Positions 35,105 to 43,821 of a DNA stretch of 64,000 nucleotides are shown here, in pieces. The notes under the pieces were generated by a model, which searched no databases, was not told the origin of the DNA, and saw only the letters and a program-made list of their open reading frames with translations. Within the stretch, counting starts at the first letter, position 1. Each line of letters begins with the position of its first letter. Location: the NCBI GenBank assembly GCA_949502025.1, contig CATBCG010000025.1:1-64000 (forward strand). The letters are read 5' to 3'. The position numbers were made by a program, and so were the translations under genes. Source of the DNA: MGBC131033 sp910585655. GTDB lineage: Bacteria > Bacillota > Clostridia > Lachnospirales > Lachnospiraceae.

Positions 35105-35638
35105 TTAGATAGCCTTTGCGCCTTCTACTACTCCTACATACGGAAGGTTTCGATATTTTTGCGCATAATCCAGACCGTATCCCACGACAAATTCATCCGG
35201 AATACAAAAGCCCACATAGTCCACCTGTACATCCGTCACCCGGCGATCCGGCTTATCCAACAGCGTACACAGCTTCAGACTCGCCGGTCTCCTGGCGTTT
35301 AACATATCCATCAGATAGCTAAGCGTATGCCCGGAATCAATGATATCCTCAATAATCAAGACATCCTTTCCCTCTATATTCTCGTCCAGGTCTTTGACTA
35401 TTTTAACCCGTCCGGTGCTTTCTGTTCCATCCCCATAGCTGGACACGGACATAAAATCAAGCGTAACCGGAACCGTCAGATGCTTTGCCAGCTCCGTCGT
35501 CACAAAAATGCTCCCTTTCAACACGCAGATCAGATGAAGAGCCCTTCCTGCGTAATCCTGATTCATCTGCTCTGCCATCTCCTTTATCCGCTCCTCAACC
35601 TGTCCCCCGCTGATTAAAACGCGAATCTTATCCTCCAT
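35105..35638 (-). CDS. hpt: Hypoxanthine phosphoribosyltransferase
   Basis: The enzyme salvages hypoxanthine and guanine with PRPP. The PRPP loop is VLIIEDIIDSGHTLSYL, the flexible loop MSVSSYGDGTESTG, and the base-binding end DEFVVGYGLDYAQKYRNLP. Length (177) is normal. It is placed between tilS and ftsH, the same order as tilS-hprT-ftsH in Bacillus subtilis, with 14 bases to tilS. Confidence 0.95.
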   Translation of the reverse strand: MEDKIRVLISGGQVEERIKEMAEQMNQDYAGRALHLICVLKGSIFVTTELAKHLTVPVTLDFMSVSSYGDGTESTGRVKIVKDLDENIEGKDVLIIEDIIDSGHTLSYLMDMLNARRPASLKLCTLLDKPDRRVTDVQVDYVGFCIPDEFVVGYGLDYAQKYRNLPYVGVVEGAKAI

Positions 35639-35652
35639 ATAATACCTTACTC

Positions 35653-37236
35653 CTATTCTGCCGTCTCTGCGGCCTCTGTCGTTTTTTTGTCACTGCTTTC
35701 TCCCAAAACCCTATCTGCCGCCCAAACAGGGCTGCCCGATAGCTCTGTATCCAGACGTACTATCAAGATCCGCTTGGTATCCGTACCGATCCTGCTTCCC
35801 TCGCCTGTCCGATCTCCCAGAATCCAAAGGATCTCCGATGCCGCTGCCAGCAGCCAGCTCCTATCCCGTTCCTCCTTCGGAAGCTTCCGGTCGATCCAGT
35901 AATCCTTTAACTTCTTTCTCCGACCGTCCGGGTGAAGCACCAGAACATCTCCTGCTCTCCTGGTTCTGACCGCTACCCTACCATATATTCTATCATAATC
36001 AAACCACTTCGTACAACTACTTTCTGGAAATTTAATGATTTTTCCATCCGAAAAATGGATTTTCCCCTTCTCTACGGACACAATCCTCCGTTTTCCACTC
36101 TCGCTGCAGTCCCAAATCTCAAAAAAAAGCGTTTTCTGCAGCTCTTTTACAAACACCTTTCCTTTTTGTTCCCCTGCCCCCTCCGGCTCCAAATAATAAC
36201 AAACGGCTGTCCGTTCTTCCTGAGCCGCCGCCCGGTCGGCTTCCTTTTGCTGTTTGAAACAAATTCCGGTATACGTTCTTTCCGCCTCTATTCCATAGGG
36301 CAGATCAAGGCTCTTCCCTACGTTTTTATGATATAATTCCATCACAAGCCGCACATGCTCTGCCGAAATATCCTTTGCCGATCCCCCGGCTCGTTTTAGC
36401 AGCTCCAAAACTGCCTCTGCCCGCAAGCCTTCCGGGCAAGCCTCATAATCTGACTTTTCCCAAAAAAACTTCCTTCCGCCGGCTTTTCCTTGTCTGGTCT
36501 CTACTCGTACCCGCTCTAGTACCTCGGCAATCTGCCCTTCTATATACGTTTGCAGACGGCTCAGCCGCTTTGCCGTCTCTGCAATATGACGAACCGCCTG
36601 AGAATTGACCTCCCTTTCCAGTACCGGCAGCACCTGACGGCGTATACGATTTCTCGTATAATCCTCCTCCAGATTAGTCCGATCCATACAAAAGCCCTGC
36701 CTGCGTACCGCCAGCCAGTCCTCAATTTCCGCCCGGCTGTAGGGAAGCAGAGGGCGAAGAATATGCCCTCTTACCGTATGGATTCCCGTCAAGCCTGCCA
36801 AACCACTGCCCCGGCACAAATTCCACAGGACAGTTTCCGCATTATCCTCCCGGTGATGCGCTACCGCAATCCATCGGCAGTTCCGGCGTTGCCGACATTC
36901 TTCCAAAGCCTGGTAACGGAAGTTCCGCCCCATTTCCTCTTCGGAACATTTTTTCTCTCTAGCCAATGTCCGAATATCGCCGTACACTACTTCACAAACG
37001 ATCCCCAGCCTTTGACACAAGTCTCTTGTAAAATCAGCATCCCGATCCGCTTCCGCCCCACGGATTCCATGATGTACATGTAAGGCATACAATTCCAGTT
37101 TCAATTCCTCGCGCAGCTCTGCCAACAGGCACAACAGACAGACCGAATCTGCTCCGCCGGACACTCCGACGACGATTCCGTCTCCTGTCTGCAACATTCC
37201 CTCTTGTTTTAATTGCTCCCTTATCTTTGCTATCAT
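35653..37236 (-). CDS. tilS: tRNA(Ile)-lysidine synthetase
   Basis: TilS adds lysine to C34 of the AUA-reading isoleucine tRNA. The PP-loop ATPase motif is VGVSGGADSVC near residue 25, followed by HVHHGIRG and AHHREDNAETVLWNL. The C-terminal TilS domains are longer than in the shortest relatives (527 residues in all) and end in an acidic and Thr-rich tail. AAGGAAA precedes the start. It is the first gene of the tilS-hpt-ftsH operon. Confidence 0.93.
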   Translation of the reverse strand: MIAKIREQLKQEGMLQTGDGIVVGVSGGADSVCLLCLLAELREELKLELYALHVHHGIRGAEADRDADFTRDLCQRLGIVCEVVYGDIRTLAREKKCSEEEMGRNFRYQALEECRQRRNCRWIAVAHHREDNAETVLWNLCRGSGLAGLTGIHTVRGHILRPLLPYSRAEIEDWLAVRRQGFCMDRTNLEEDYTRNRIRRQVLPVLEREVNSQAVRHIAETAKRLSRLQTYIEGQIAEVLERVRVETRQGKAGGRKFFWEKSDYEACPEGLRAEAVLELLKRAGGSAKDISAEHVRLVMELYHKNVGKSLDLPYGIEAERTYTGICFKQQKEADRAAAQEERTAVCYYLEPEGAGEQKGKVFVKELQKTLFFEIWDCSESGKRRIVSVEKGKIHFSDGKIIKFPESSCTKWFDYDRIYGRVAVRTRRAGDVLVLHPDGRRKKLKDYWIDRKLPKEERDRSWLLAAASEILWILGDRTGEGSRIGTDTKRILIVRLDTELSGSPVWAADRVLGESSDKKTTEAAETAE

Positions 37237-37293
37237 TTGATTTCCTTATTTCCATCCGGCATATCCCCGGCTTTGTTTTATATCTGTATCAGT

Positions 37294-39678
37294 TTACCAC
37301 CCGGACGCCTCACTTGCAAGCTTTTCATTTTCCCAAAAGGCTGTTACCAATACCGTAATATCATCTGCCGGTCTTCCTCCGCAGTGAATCAGGGCAGAAT
37401 CCAGGAGAATCCTCGCGAGTTCATTCGGATTGTTCTGCTTCCTGCCGCCTATTACCGAGCGTAAAATGTCCTCTGCCTGTCCTTCCTCAAAACAATCCAA
37501 AAAGCCATCCGTCACCATAACCAAAAAATCTCCCTCCCTCAAACGAAGACTTTGTTCCTCCGCCTCCTGAGGAGCCAAAATTCCGGCAGGCAGACAACTA
37601 TACGCCAATCGCTCCAGCTTATTTCCCCGGATCAAAAAACTGTCCGCCGCTCCTACTTTAAGATAGCGGCAAAGCCCGGAACATAAATCTACCCGGAACA
37701 AATCTACTGTCGTAAAGCTTTCCTCCCCGCCCCTTAAAAATAACGAGGACTGTATCAGCTTCATCGCTGCCGCTCCTTCCATTCCGGCATCCAAAAACTG
37801 CTCTAATAGCTCTACCATTCTTGCGCTCTCCTGGGAAGCTCTGTTGCCGCTCCCCATCCCGTCCGAAAGCAGCAGCACCGCTTCTCCTTCCGGCAGCTCT
37901 TGGATCGAATGACTGTCCCCGCTTCTAGGCTCTCCGTCCCGACTGCAGGAAGCTACCCCACTGTAAAAACGGAAGGGGGTATCTTCTAAAAAGGTCAATG
38001 TCGCCCATTCTCCGCTGATTACCGTCTTACTGCTAAAAGAAGTATGGTAAGCCCTTCCTGTTGCTTGCCCGAGCAAAGTTCCAAAATCTCTGGTCGTGAT
38101 ACATCCTCCGTCCGCTATCCGCGCCGTAACAAAGATCTCCGTTCTTCCATCATCTCTCTTTTTTACGGCAATCTGGCAGGTTTCTACCCCTGCCGCCGTC
38201 GCGCATTCTCTGACACGTTCTTCCTCCTCGCTCCATTTTCTGGTAGATACGCCCAGTTCCATCACGACCTCATCCATCATCCCTGCGACCCCGGCAAACT
38301 GCTCTGCCACCACTACCCGGTTTTCTGCCATCCGGTTCTGCCAAATCAGATTTGTCCTTGCCAGTTCCAGACTTCTGCCTGCCTCCGTCAAAAAAAATTC
38401 CGATCGGATACAACGTTCTAAAAATCCCTCCGGCACCTCCGACAGCTCAATCCGCCCGCTTCGTTCTGCCCGGTTCAGGATCTGAAACACATTTTGATAC
38501 GTTTCATAAAACTCTGATTTCATACAAACGTTACGTCGTTCACATCCCGCGCAGCATTTTTCCGACACCAGATTAAAAATACGATTCAGATCTCCGCCGC
38601 CCAAATTGGTCTTTGGTTCAGCCGGATATGCCATCAGCTCCGACAGCTTATGAAACGCCATCGAAATATCCCGCAGCTTTTCCTTAGTCACAGCCTGCAT
38701 ATTGGTAAACACCGCTTCTTCTCCCTGTGGCTCCTCCCGCTCCTTTTTTTGAGGAATCAGCAAAAACAGCATCAGCGCCGGAAGCAGCCCCAGCAATCCC
38801 TCTCTGCTGATAAAATAATCGTTCCAGAGAAAGCCCGCAGAAGCAGAGAGCATCATCCAAGTCAGCATTACCGGGATTTTCCCAAGTTCTCCCAAGGCAC
38901 AGCTTACCATTCCAAACAATGCAAAGCAGCCTACCAGCTCCGGCTCTCCGGTCTGAATTCCCAATACCATACCCGCCAGCGCTCCCGCTACCGTCCCTGC
39001 GCCAATTCCATAATAATAGCCCAGATACAGCACCGACAGTACCACCCCAGGATAAACCGGGGAAAAACCGTTAATCTCCGGCAGCCCACACAGCGCGCCC
39101 AGCACTGCCAACGCCACGCTGATCATCTCCCGTCCTTCTAATCCTCTTTTTTCAGGCGGATATAAAAAGAAATGGACTCCTTTTTGCAGCACAATCGTCA
39201 GCCCTGCTGCCAACACTCCCTCCAATACTGCCAGAAGCCAGGCATTTTCTATCGTAAAGAACGCTCCGCCTGCCCGTACCGCCGCGGTGACAATCCCCGT
39301 CAGCGCCGCCATCGCTGCCAGAGAAAGCTTATTTTTTCCGGTCAGCGGCAAAGGACGCGGCGCCTCTGCCACTCCTACCACAAACAACAACAGTAACATA
39401 CTGATTCCATAACGCAGCAGCATATCCTGACCTGCTGCCTCCACCCCGGCAGAAGCCACTCCTGCTAACAACACCAAAAAACTTAACTTTCTCGGAAGCC
39501 TTGCCTCTAAACACAGACAGCCAAACAACGCCATCACAAACGGATGAAGCGCCATTCCTACCTGGTAAAAGCCCGCTCCCTCTCCTCCTATCAGGAAGCG
39601 AGCCGCAAAAAAGCTTACTGCATACAGCAAAACCGTCCTTCTGTTCCATTTTTTCATTTCTTCCTTGACCTCCCTCAT
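37294..39678 (-). CDS. spoIIE: Stage II sporulation protein E (membrane serine phosphatase)
   Basis: SpoIIE dephosphorylates SpoIIAA in the forespore, freeing sigma F, and also takes part in polar division. The N-terminal 310 residues contain about ten membrane helices. A central regulatory region (about 330-580, with a Cys cluster CCAGCERRNVC) follows, then the PP2C phosphatase domain with LLSDGMGSGNRASQES and LVMVTDGFLDCFE, which hold metal-binding Asp residues. Length (794) is normal. It has its own promoter of the Spo0A-dependent type (39765-39834). It lies between divIC and tilS as in Bacillus. Confidence 0.96.
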   Translation of the reverse strand: MREVKEEMKKWNRRTVLLYAVSFFAARFLIGGEGAGFYQVGMALHPFVMALFGCLCLEARLPRKLSFLVLLAGVASAGVEAAGQDMLLRYGISMLLLLFVVGVAEAPRPLPLTGKNKLSLAAMAALTGIVTAAVRAGGAFFTIENAWLLAVLEGVLAAGLTIVLQKGVHFFLYPPEKRGLEGREMISVALAVLGALCGLPEINGFSPVYPGVVLSVLYLGYYYGIGAGTVAGALAGMVLGIQTGEPELVGCFALFGMVSCALGELGKIPVMLTWMMLSASAGFLWNDYFISREGLLGLLPALMLFLLIPQKKEREEPQGEEAVFTNMQAVTKEKLRDISMAFHKLSELMAYPAEPKTNLGGGDLNRIFNLVSEKCCAGCERRNVCMKSEFYETYQNVFQILNRAERSGRIELSEVPEGFLERCIRSEFFLTEAGRSLELARTNLIWQNRMAENRVVVAEQFAGVAGMMDEVVMELGVSTRKWSEEEERVRECATAAGVETCQIAVKKRDDGRTEIFVTARIADGGCITTRDFGTLLGQATGRAYHTSFSSKTVISGEWATLTFLEDTPFRFYSGVASCSRDGEPRSGDSHSIQELPEGEAVLLLSDGMGSGNRASQESARMVELLEQFLDAGMEGAAAMKLIQSSLFLRGGEESFTTVDLFRVDLCSGLCRYLKVGAADSFLIRGNKLERLAYSCLPAGILAPQEAEEQSLRLREGDFLVMVTDGFLDCFEEGQAEDILRSVIGGRKQNNPNELARILLDSALIHCGGRPADDITVLVTAFWENEKLASEASGW

Positions 39679-39764
39679 TCTTGGCAGCCGTTCCTCTACC
39701 GGACTTTCGATTTCCTCCGGTCTCGTCTCGTCGTCTCGTTCGGCTGTCGTTTTCTTTATGTGGC

Positions 39765-39834
39765 ATTATAGACAGCCCTTCCGAAAATCTTTGTCAAAGC
39801 AAAGCCCTGATTTTCAAAAAGTTTTTGACAAAAC
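39765..39834 (-). promoter_or_regulatory. spoIIE promoter with 21-bp spacer and Spo0A-like boxes
   Basis: On the minus strand TTGACA (39797-39792) and a perfect TATAAT (39770-39765) are 21 bases apart. This is the same unusual spacing known for Spo0A-activated sigma-A promoters such as Bacillus spoIIE and spoIIG. A Spo0A-like box TTTTGTCAAAAA (TGTCAAA, one change from TGTCGAA) lies at about 39833-39822. A second TGTCAAA overlaps the -35 box on the other strand. Confidence 0.7.
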
Positions 39835-39902
39835 CTACTCTCTAAGGGAGTTTTTCCCGAATGAAGGGAGTTCAAAACCTTTAAGATATTAAGGTTATAT
39901 TG

Positions 39903-39930
39903 AAAAAGAATTCCACAACGTGGAATTCCA
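39903..39930 (-). terminator. Terminator after divIC
   Basis: A 9-bp stem (GAATTCCAC with GTGGAATTC) with a 3-base loop is followed on the minus strand by TTTTTC, 12 bases after the divIC stop codon. It separates divIC from spoIIE. Confidence 0.8.
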
Positions 39931-39941
39931 TTTGTCTATCC

Positions 39942-40244
39942 TTATTCCTGATTCGGCTGAAATATAATCTCATTTTCATAAACCAGTCCGAATTTTTCTC
40001 TTGCCATATCCTCGATAAATTTTTTAGTCTGTATGTATATTTTTAGATTATCCAGCTCCTCTTCTCTAGCCACTTGAGTTTCATAGCGTTTCAACGCCGC
40101 TTTATAAGCCTCCTCTGCCTTCCGTTCCTCCTGTTCGAGCATTACTCTTTTGTATGCCACCACTCCGCAAATCACCATCACAAATAAAAAAATCCAGCCC
40201 ACTCCTGCTTTTCTTCTCTTTTTTCTATGCCTGTCCTGTTTCAT
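39942..40244 (-). CDS. divIC: Septum formation initiator DivIC/FtsB-like
   Basis: A basic head (KQDRHRKKRRK), one membrane helix (about 17-34, GWIFLFVMVICGVVAY) and an extracytoplasmic coiled coil (EQEERKAEEAYKAALKRY) ending in the typical FIEDMAREKFGLVYENE box. DivIC works with FtsL and DivIB in the divisome. GAAAGGGG nine bases before the ATG at 40244 fixes the start. It is last in the yabP-yabQ-divIC run. Confidence 0.9.
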   Translation of the reverse strand: MKQDRHRKKRRKAGVGWIFLFVMVICGVVAYKRVMLEQEERKAEEAYKAALKRYETQVAREEELDNLKIYIQTKKFIEDMAREKFGLVYENEIIFQPNQE

Positions 40245-40265
40245 AGCCTGCAACCCCTTTCTGTT

Positions 40266-40664
40266 TCACTCCTTGCTTTTACCCCCGCTTTTTATCCTGT
40301 CTGGCTCTTTCTCCTCCGGTTCCTTTCTGGCTTTTTGCTTGTTCCGCTTGGCAATCCTCCTGTTGGGACGCCGCCGGTCCCCGTTCTTTCGGCACGCTCT
40401 TTCCCCCGCCCAGACCAATCCATAGCCAAGCAGCGTTCCGGCAACCGCATAGCCACGAAAAATCCCGCTGTTTTGGTAAAAACACAGCAAAAACAGAGAA
40501 AGCCCAAACAGAAGCCAATACAGCAAATCCAAACAACCCAGCCAAATCGCCCGCCTTCTACGCCAATGCAGCCATTTTATCCCACTGCCAAGGAAAGCTG
40601 CCAACACTCCTGCTACAATGGAAAGCGCAAAATATAACAGTTCTGCCTGCATCCGTACCAGCAT
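40266..40664 (-). CDS. yabQ: Spore cortex biosynthesis protein YabQ
   Basis: YabQ is a membrane protein of the mother cell needed for spore cortex. The protein has three to four helices in its first 95 residues (ELLYFALSIVAGVLAAFLGS; LDLLYWLLFGLSLFLLCFY) and a long Lys/Arg/Glu tail. Position between yabP and divIC is diagnostic. It begins 11 bases after yabP and ends 21 bases before divIC. Confidence 0.85.
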   Translation of the reverse strand: MLVRMQAELLYFALSIVAGVLAAFLGSGIKWLHWRRRRAIWLGCLDLLYWLLFGLSLFLLCFYQNSGIFRGYAVAGTLLGYGLVWAGERACRKNGDRRRPNRRIAKRNKQKARKEPEEKEPDRIKSGGKSKE

Positions 40665-40675
40665 GTTTTCACCCT

Positions 40676-40957
40676 CTACCGAAATAATCTACCGAATAAG
40701 GACTCTCCGTTTTGCCGGAAACCGTCTTTATCGGAATAAGACAGGCTTGTAATTCTGCCTTCCATGTCAATTTCACCTTTTTCGACAGAGAGGCGGTTTA
40801 CATGCAGATCCTCCCCCTTTATCGTCAGCACGCCTTCTGTTGTCTGCAATAAAATCTCATGCTCATCAAAAGACAGCACATCCTCCACCCCCGTCAGGAT
40901 CGCCGCCCGTCGTCCTGTCATGCTTACCCGATGCAGCGCTGGATTCCGTTCTTCCAT
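40676..40957 (-). CDS. yabP: Sporulation protein YabP
   Basis: This 93-residue beta-rich protein of the YabP/YqfC family has the family phrases RRAAILTGVEDVLSFDEHEI and LTIKGEDLHVNRLSVEKGE. It is made in the mother cell and needed for spore cortex formation. It heads the yabP-yabQ-divIC run, and a sigma-E-like promoter may lie upstream at 40984-41012. Confidence 0.88.
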   Translation of the reverse strand: MEERNPALHRVSMTGRRAAILTGVEDVLSFDEHEILLQTTEGVLTIKGEDLHVNRLSVEKGEIDMEGRITSLSYSDKDGFRQNGESLFGRLFR

Positions 40958-40983
40958 AAAATTCCTCCTCCCATTGCTGTTAT

Positions 40984-41012
40984 ATTATATGGAAGAAAAC
41001 GGTGTCTTATGT
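40984..41012 (-). promoter_or_regulatory. Possible sigma-E promoter of yabP
   Basis: On the minus strand ACATAAG (41012-41006) and CATATAAT (40991-40984) are 14 bases apart, near the sigma-E pattern. yabP is sigma-E dependent in Bacillus. The match is loose. Confidence 0.3.
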
Positions 41013-41058
41013 CTTTAAATCATATCCCCTGCGGATTTTGAACGCTCCATTGCCTGTC

Positions 41059-41298
41059 TTATAAATAACGGTACATCTCCTTGGCTTCTTCCTTTCTGGT
41101 CGTCTCTGCGACGTCTAAAATCTCTACCTTAATCTGCTTATCGCCAAAGCCAATCTCTAAAATATCCCCTTCTTTGACGGCGGCAGAAGCCTTGGCAGGC
41201 TTTCCGTTGATGGATACCCGTCCGGCGTCACAGGCACTGTTTGCTACCGTCCGACGCTTGATCAGCCGGGATACTTTTAAAAATTTGTCTAACCTCAT
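41059..41298 (-). CDS. rqcP: S4-domain RNA-binding protein RqcP (YabO/Hsp15-like)
   Basis: This 79-residue protein is essentially a single S4 domain (MRLDKFLKVSRLIKRRTVAN, then GRVSINGKPAKASAAVKEGD). RqcP binds stalled 50S subunits and helps RqcH add alanine tails in ribosome quality control. In Bacillus it has the same place before yabP. MutS2, encoded elsewhere in this window, acts in the same rescue path. Confidence 0.92.
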   Translation of the reverse strand: MRLDKFLKVSRLIKRRTVANSACDAGRVSINGKPAKASAAVKEGDILEIGFGDKQIKVEILDVAETTRKEEAKEMYRYL

Positions 41299-41321
41299 AA
41301 CATCCCCTCCTATGGGAAAAG

Positions 41322-41365
41322 AAAGAAGCGCTACAGGACAGCTCTCCCGCCCGTAACGCTTCTTT
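41322..41365 (-). terminator. Terminator after hup
   Basis: A long imperfect stem (AAAGAAGCG... with ...CGCTTCTTT, about 15 pairs with one mismatch) with a GC-rich top is followed on the minus strand by CTTTTC. It separates hup from rqcP. Confidence 0.8.
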
Positions 41366-41379
41366 TATGCCTCGCATGT

Positions 41380-41655
41380 TTATTCGTTAATCGCATCCTT
41401 TAAAGCCTTACCAGCCTTGAACTTAGGAGCTTTAGAAGCAGGGATTGTGATCGTCTGCTTCGTCTGAGGATTCCTACCCTCTCTCTCAGCTCTCTCAGAT
41501 ACTTCAAATGTGCCGAATCCTACTAACTGAATCTTTTCGCCCTTCTTTAACTCTTCGGTGATCACATCAACGAATGCCTTCAGCGCCTTCTCTGCATCCT
41601 TCTTGGATATCTCAGCACTCTCTGCGATTGCTGCAACGAATTCTGCTTTGTTCAT
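41380..41655 (-). CDS. hup: DNA-binding protein HU
   Basis: The 91-residue protein is a typical HU: MNKAEFVAAIAE, DAEKALKAFVDVITEELKKG, then GFGTFEVSERAEREGRNPQT and the DNA arm IPASKAPKFKAGKALK. It bends and packs DNA. GAGGAGG precedes the start, and a near-consensus promoter lies at 41757-41785. It stands alone on its transcript. Confidence 0.96.
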   Translation of the reverse strand: MNKAEFVAAIAESAEISKKDAEKALKAFVDVITEELKKGEKIQLVGFGTFEVSERAEREGRNPQTKQTITIPASKAPKFKAGKALKDAINE

Positions 41656-41756
41656 GGATTAGTTCCTCCTCTGAATATGTGTTATTATACTTACATGGAC
41701 ATCCCTAAATTCAAGGAAATTCCCTTCCCGGAATGCTCAAATACGTTACAGATCTA

Positions 41757-41785
41757 TTTATAACCTTATTACTGCCATTTGTCAA
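41757..41785 (-). promoter_or_regulatory. hup promoter
   Basis: On the minus strand TTGACA (41785-41780) and TATAAA (41762-41757) are 17 bases apart, a strong sigma-A promoter leaving a leader of about 95 bases. Confidence 0.8.
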
Positions 41786-41835
41786 GAAATTTCGCATATT
41801 TCTGGCAAAAAACTTGAAAAAAATAGGAATGAGAC

Positions 41836-41873
41836 GGCAGCAGGTTCTTTTCTAAAAAAATCTCCCTGCTGCC
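41836..41873 (-). terminator. Inverted repeat after spoVT, possible terminator
   Basis: A perfect 9-bp stem (GGCAGCAGG with CCTGCTGCC) encloses a 20-base loop. The T-rich run that follows on the minus strand comes only after about ten bases, so termination is likely but not certain. Confidence 0.45.
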
Positions 41874-41918
41874 TCCTTTTCTTGCCGTCTTTCTAACTTA
41901 ACTATAACCATTCCGCCG

Positions 41919-42470
41919 TCAGGATTCCATCTGGCGTCCTAAAAAGCTTGCTGCCACCTTTGCGAGCTTTACTTCCGCCTCGCCCATTTTTACCTTATCA
42001 TCTTTTGTCAGAAGCATCACACATCCTATGACGTCTCCTTCGCTGATAATCGGCTCCATCACCTGATAGCGGTAATCGTTTTCCCCTTCCTCTTCTACCA
42101 AAGGCAGGTAATTTCGGTCGCTGCTACTAGCTACAATACTTTCCCGTTCTGTCATAGCCTCTTCTAATTCTCGGCTCAACGCTTTTCCAATGATATCTTT
42201 TTTGGCTGTGCCTGCCGCCGCAATCACCTGATCACGGTCGCTGATACACACGATATGCCCTGTAGCCTGTCCTAAAGTATCGGCATATTGTTTGGCAAAA
42301 ATTCCCATTTCTCCAATCGGGGAATATTTTTTCAGGATGATTTCTCCCTCCCGATCCGTATAGATTTCCAAGGGATCTCCTTCTCTAATCCGCATTGTTC
42401 TGCGGATTTCCTTCGGCACCACGACTCTTCCTAAATCGTCAATTCTTCTGACAATCCCTGTTGCTTTCAT
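41919..42470 (-). CDS. spoVT: Stage V sporulation protein T
   Basis: SpoVT is a forespore regulator that adjusts sigma-G genes. It has an N-terminal swapped-hairpin AbrB-type domain (MKATGIVRRIDDLGRVVVPK, EIRRTMRIREGDPLEI) and a C-terminal GAF domain (about 55-178). Length (183) is normal. GGAGGCAAGG lies before the start. It is in its Bacillus neighbourhood between mfd and rqcP, with inserted genes on either side. Note that an ATPase of the export operon carries a related AbrB-like tail. Confidence 0.96.
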   Translation of the reverse strand: MKATGIVRRIDDLGRVVVPKEIRRTMRIREGDPLEIYTDREGEIILKKYSPIGEMGIFAKQYADTLGQATGHIVCISDRDQVIAAAGTAKKDIIGKALSRELEEAMTERESIVASSSDRNYLPLVEEEGENDYRYQVMEPIISEGDVIGCVMLLTKDDKVKMGEAEVKLAKVAASFLGRQMES

Positions 42471-42658
42471 TTATCCTTGCCTCCATTTACTCTTTCAGTG
42501 TTGTGTTTTGGAACAGAGCGAAATAATCGCTTTGTATTCCGGCAGAACTCCAGTCCGCCGAAAGCGCTGTGATAGTAGTATCTGTAAATAGAGACATTTT
42601 ATACCTCATATTTCACGGATTCTAAAAAATTTACAAAAAACTGGCTGCTTCCTGACGC

Positions 42659-43747
42659 CTATTCCACCCATTCCGTTTGTATCACCCGCTCCCATTCTTT
42701 CGTCCCCTCTACCTTTTTGGTCTCACATCGGTTCTGATATAGAAAGCGAATCAGCGCATAACAGTCAATCCAAATCTCTGTCCCGGAAAAAGTATCACTT
42801 TCCTTTTTCTGAGATTCGTCAAAAATAAGCTGCAGACCAAAGTGCAGATGAGAGGTATCAATGTTATTGGTATCCTCTTTCGTACTGTATCCTGTCCGTC
42901 CCATATAACCGATCACATCCCCTGCCTCTACCTTACTTCCGACCTCAAGACCACCCTGATACGGATAGCCTTTGCGTAAATGGGCGTAATAATAATACCG
43001 TTTTTGATCCAGGCTGCGAATCCCAATCCGCCAGCCACCGTACTGGTTCCAGCCCAATGCCTCTACCGTCCCGCTCTCTACTGCAATAATCGGTGTCCCG
43101 ACCTGTCCCATCATATCATGTCCCAAATGCTGCCTGCGGTATCCATACGAACGGGACACTCCAAAATCATCATAATCCGTATAATAAAAATCCCTTGCCA
43201 CCGGAGAAAACGCCCGCAAGCCATATTTTGTTTCTATTTCCATTTCTTCAGATTGCCCTTCGATAACCGGCTTTTCGACTTTATACTCTCCCACCAGACC
43301 CCCTAACACTGCCGTATAGGCTTCCAGATAATAATCGTAATACTTCATCCCTTCTGTCAGTTCCTCTATACTCGTTCCTTCCTCCGTTAATTTCTTTACC
43401 AGATCCGCCATATCCCGGCTTCGATAATCCTGGAAATCGCCGCCGTATTTCGCGCCCAGATACGCCAGCAGGGAAACCCAATCCAAATGAGTCTCTGTTT
43501 TATAGCTTTCCAAATCATATTGATAGGCGTCGCAAAGCGCCTCATAACTTACCTTAAAATCCACCCATTTAATAAAATCCCGGGAATTGACCGCTCTCTT
43601 TTCCTCCCCATACCAAGGCTCCTTCATCTGCTCTCTAAACCACCCGAACCGTTGCCCCAGATAACGCGGCAGACAAATACACGCAAGACCGCAGGCAGAC
43701 ATCAGCAGCACCCATTTGATCCGTTTCCAGCTTCTTTTTCCCTCCAC
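42659..43747 (-). CDS. Membrane-anchored M23-family metallopeptidase
   Basis: Starts with GTG, 14 residues or so before a membrane helix (about 10-27), and CAGGAGGATG precedes it. A helical region (about 55-150, with many Tyr) leads to an M23 (LytM) domain (about 190-310) with both metal motifs intact: HLGHDMMG (His, Asp) and SHLHFGLQ (His). It should cut peptidoglycan cross-bridges or, as for SpoIIQ, hold a channel. Its place next to spoVT suggests a sporulation role, but it lacks any name-giving similarity I can assign. Confidence 0.85.
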   Translation of the reverse strand: MEGKRSWKRIKWVLLMSACGLACICLPRYLGQRFGWFREQMKEPWYGEEKRAVNSRDFIKWVDFKVSYEALCDAYQYDLESYKTETHLDWVSLLAYLGAKYGGDFQDYRSRDMADLVKKLTEEGTSIEELTEGMKYYDYYLEAYTAVLGGLVGEYKVEKPVIEGQSEEMEIETKYGLRAFSPVARDFYYTDYDDFGVSRSYGYRRQHLGHDMMGQVGTPIIAVESGTVEALGWNQYGGWRIGIRSLDQKRYYYYAHLRKGYPYQGGLEVGSKVEAGDVIGYMGRTGYSTKEDTNNIDTSHLHFGLQLIFDESQKKESDTFSGTEIWIDCYALIRFLYQNRCETKKVEGTKEWERVIQTEWVE

Positions 43748-43821
43748 AGCTCATCCTCCTGTTTGACATTCCTTCCCTATTGTATGAGCTGTATCCGCTA
43801 AACATGCAAGCGTACCGCCGT

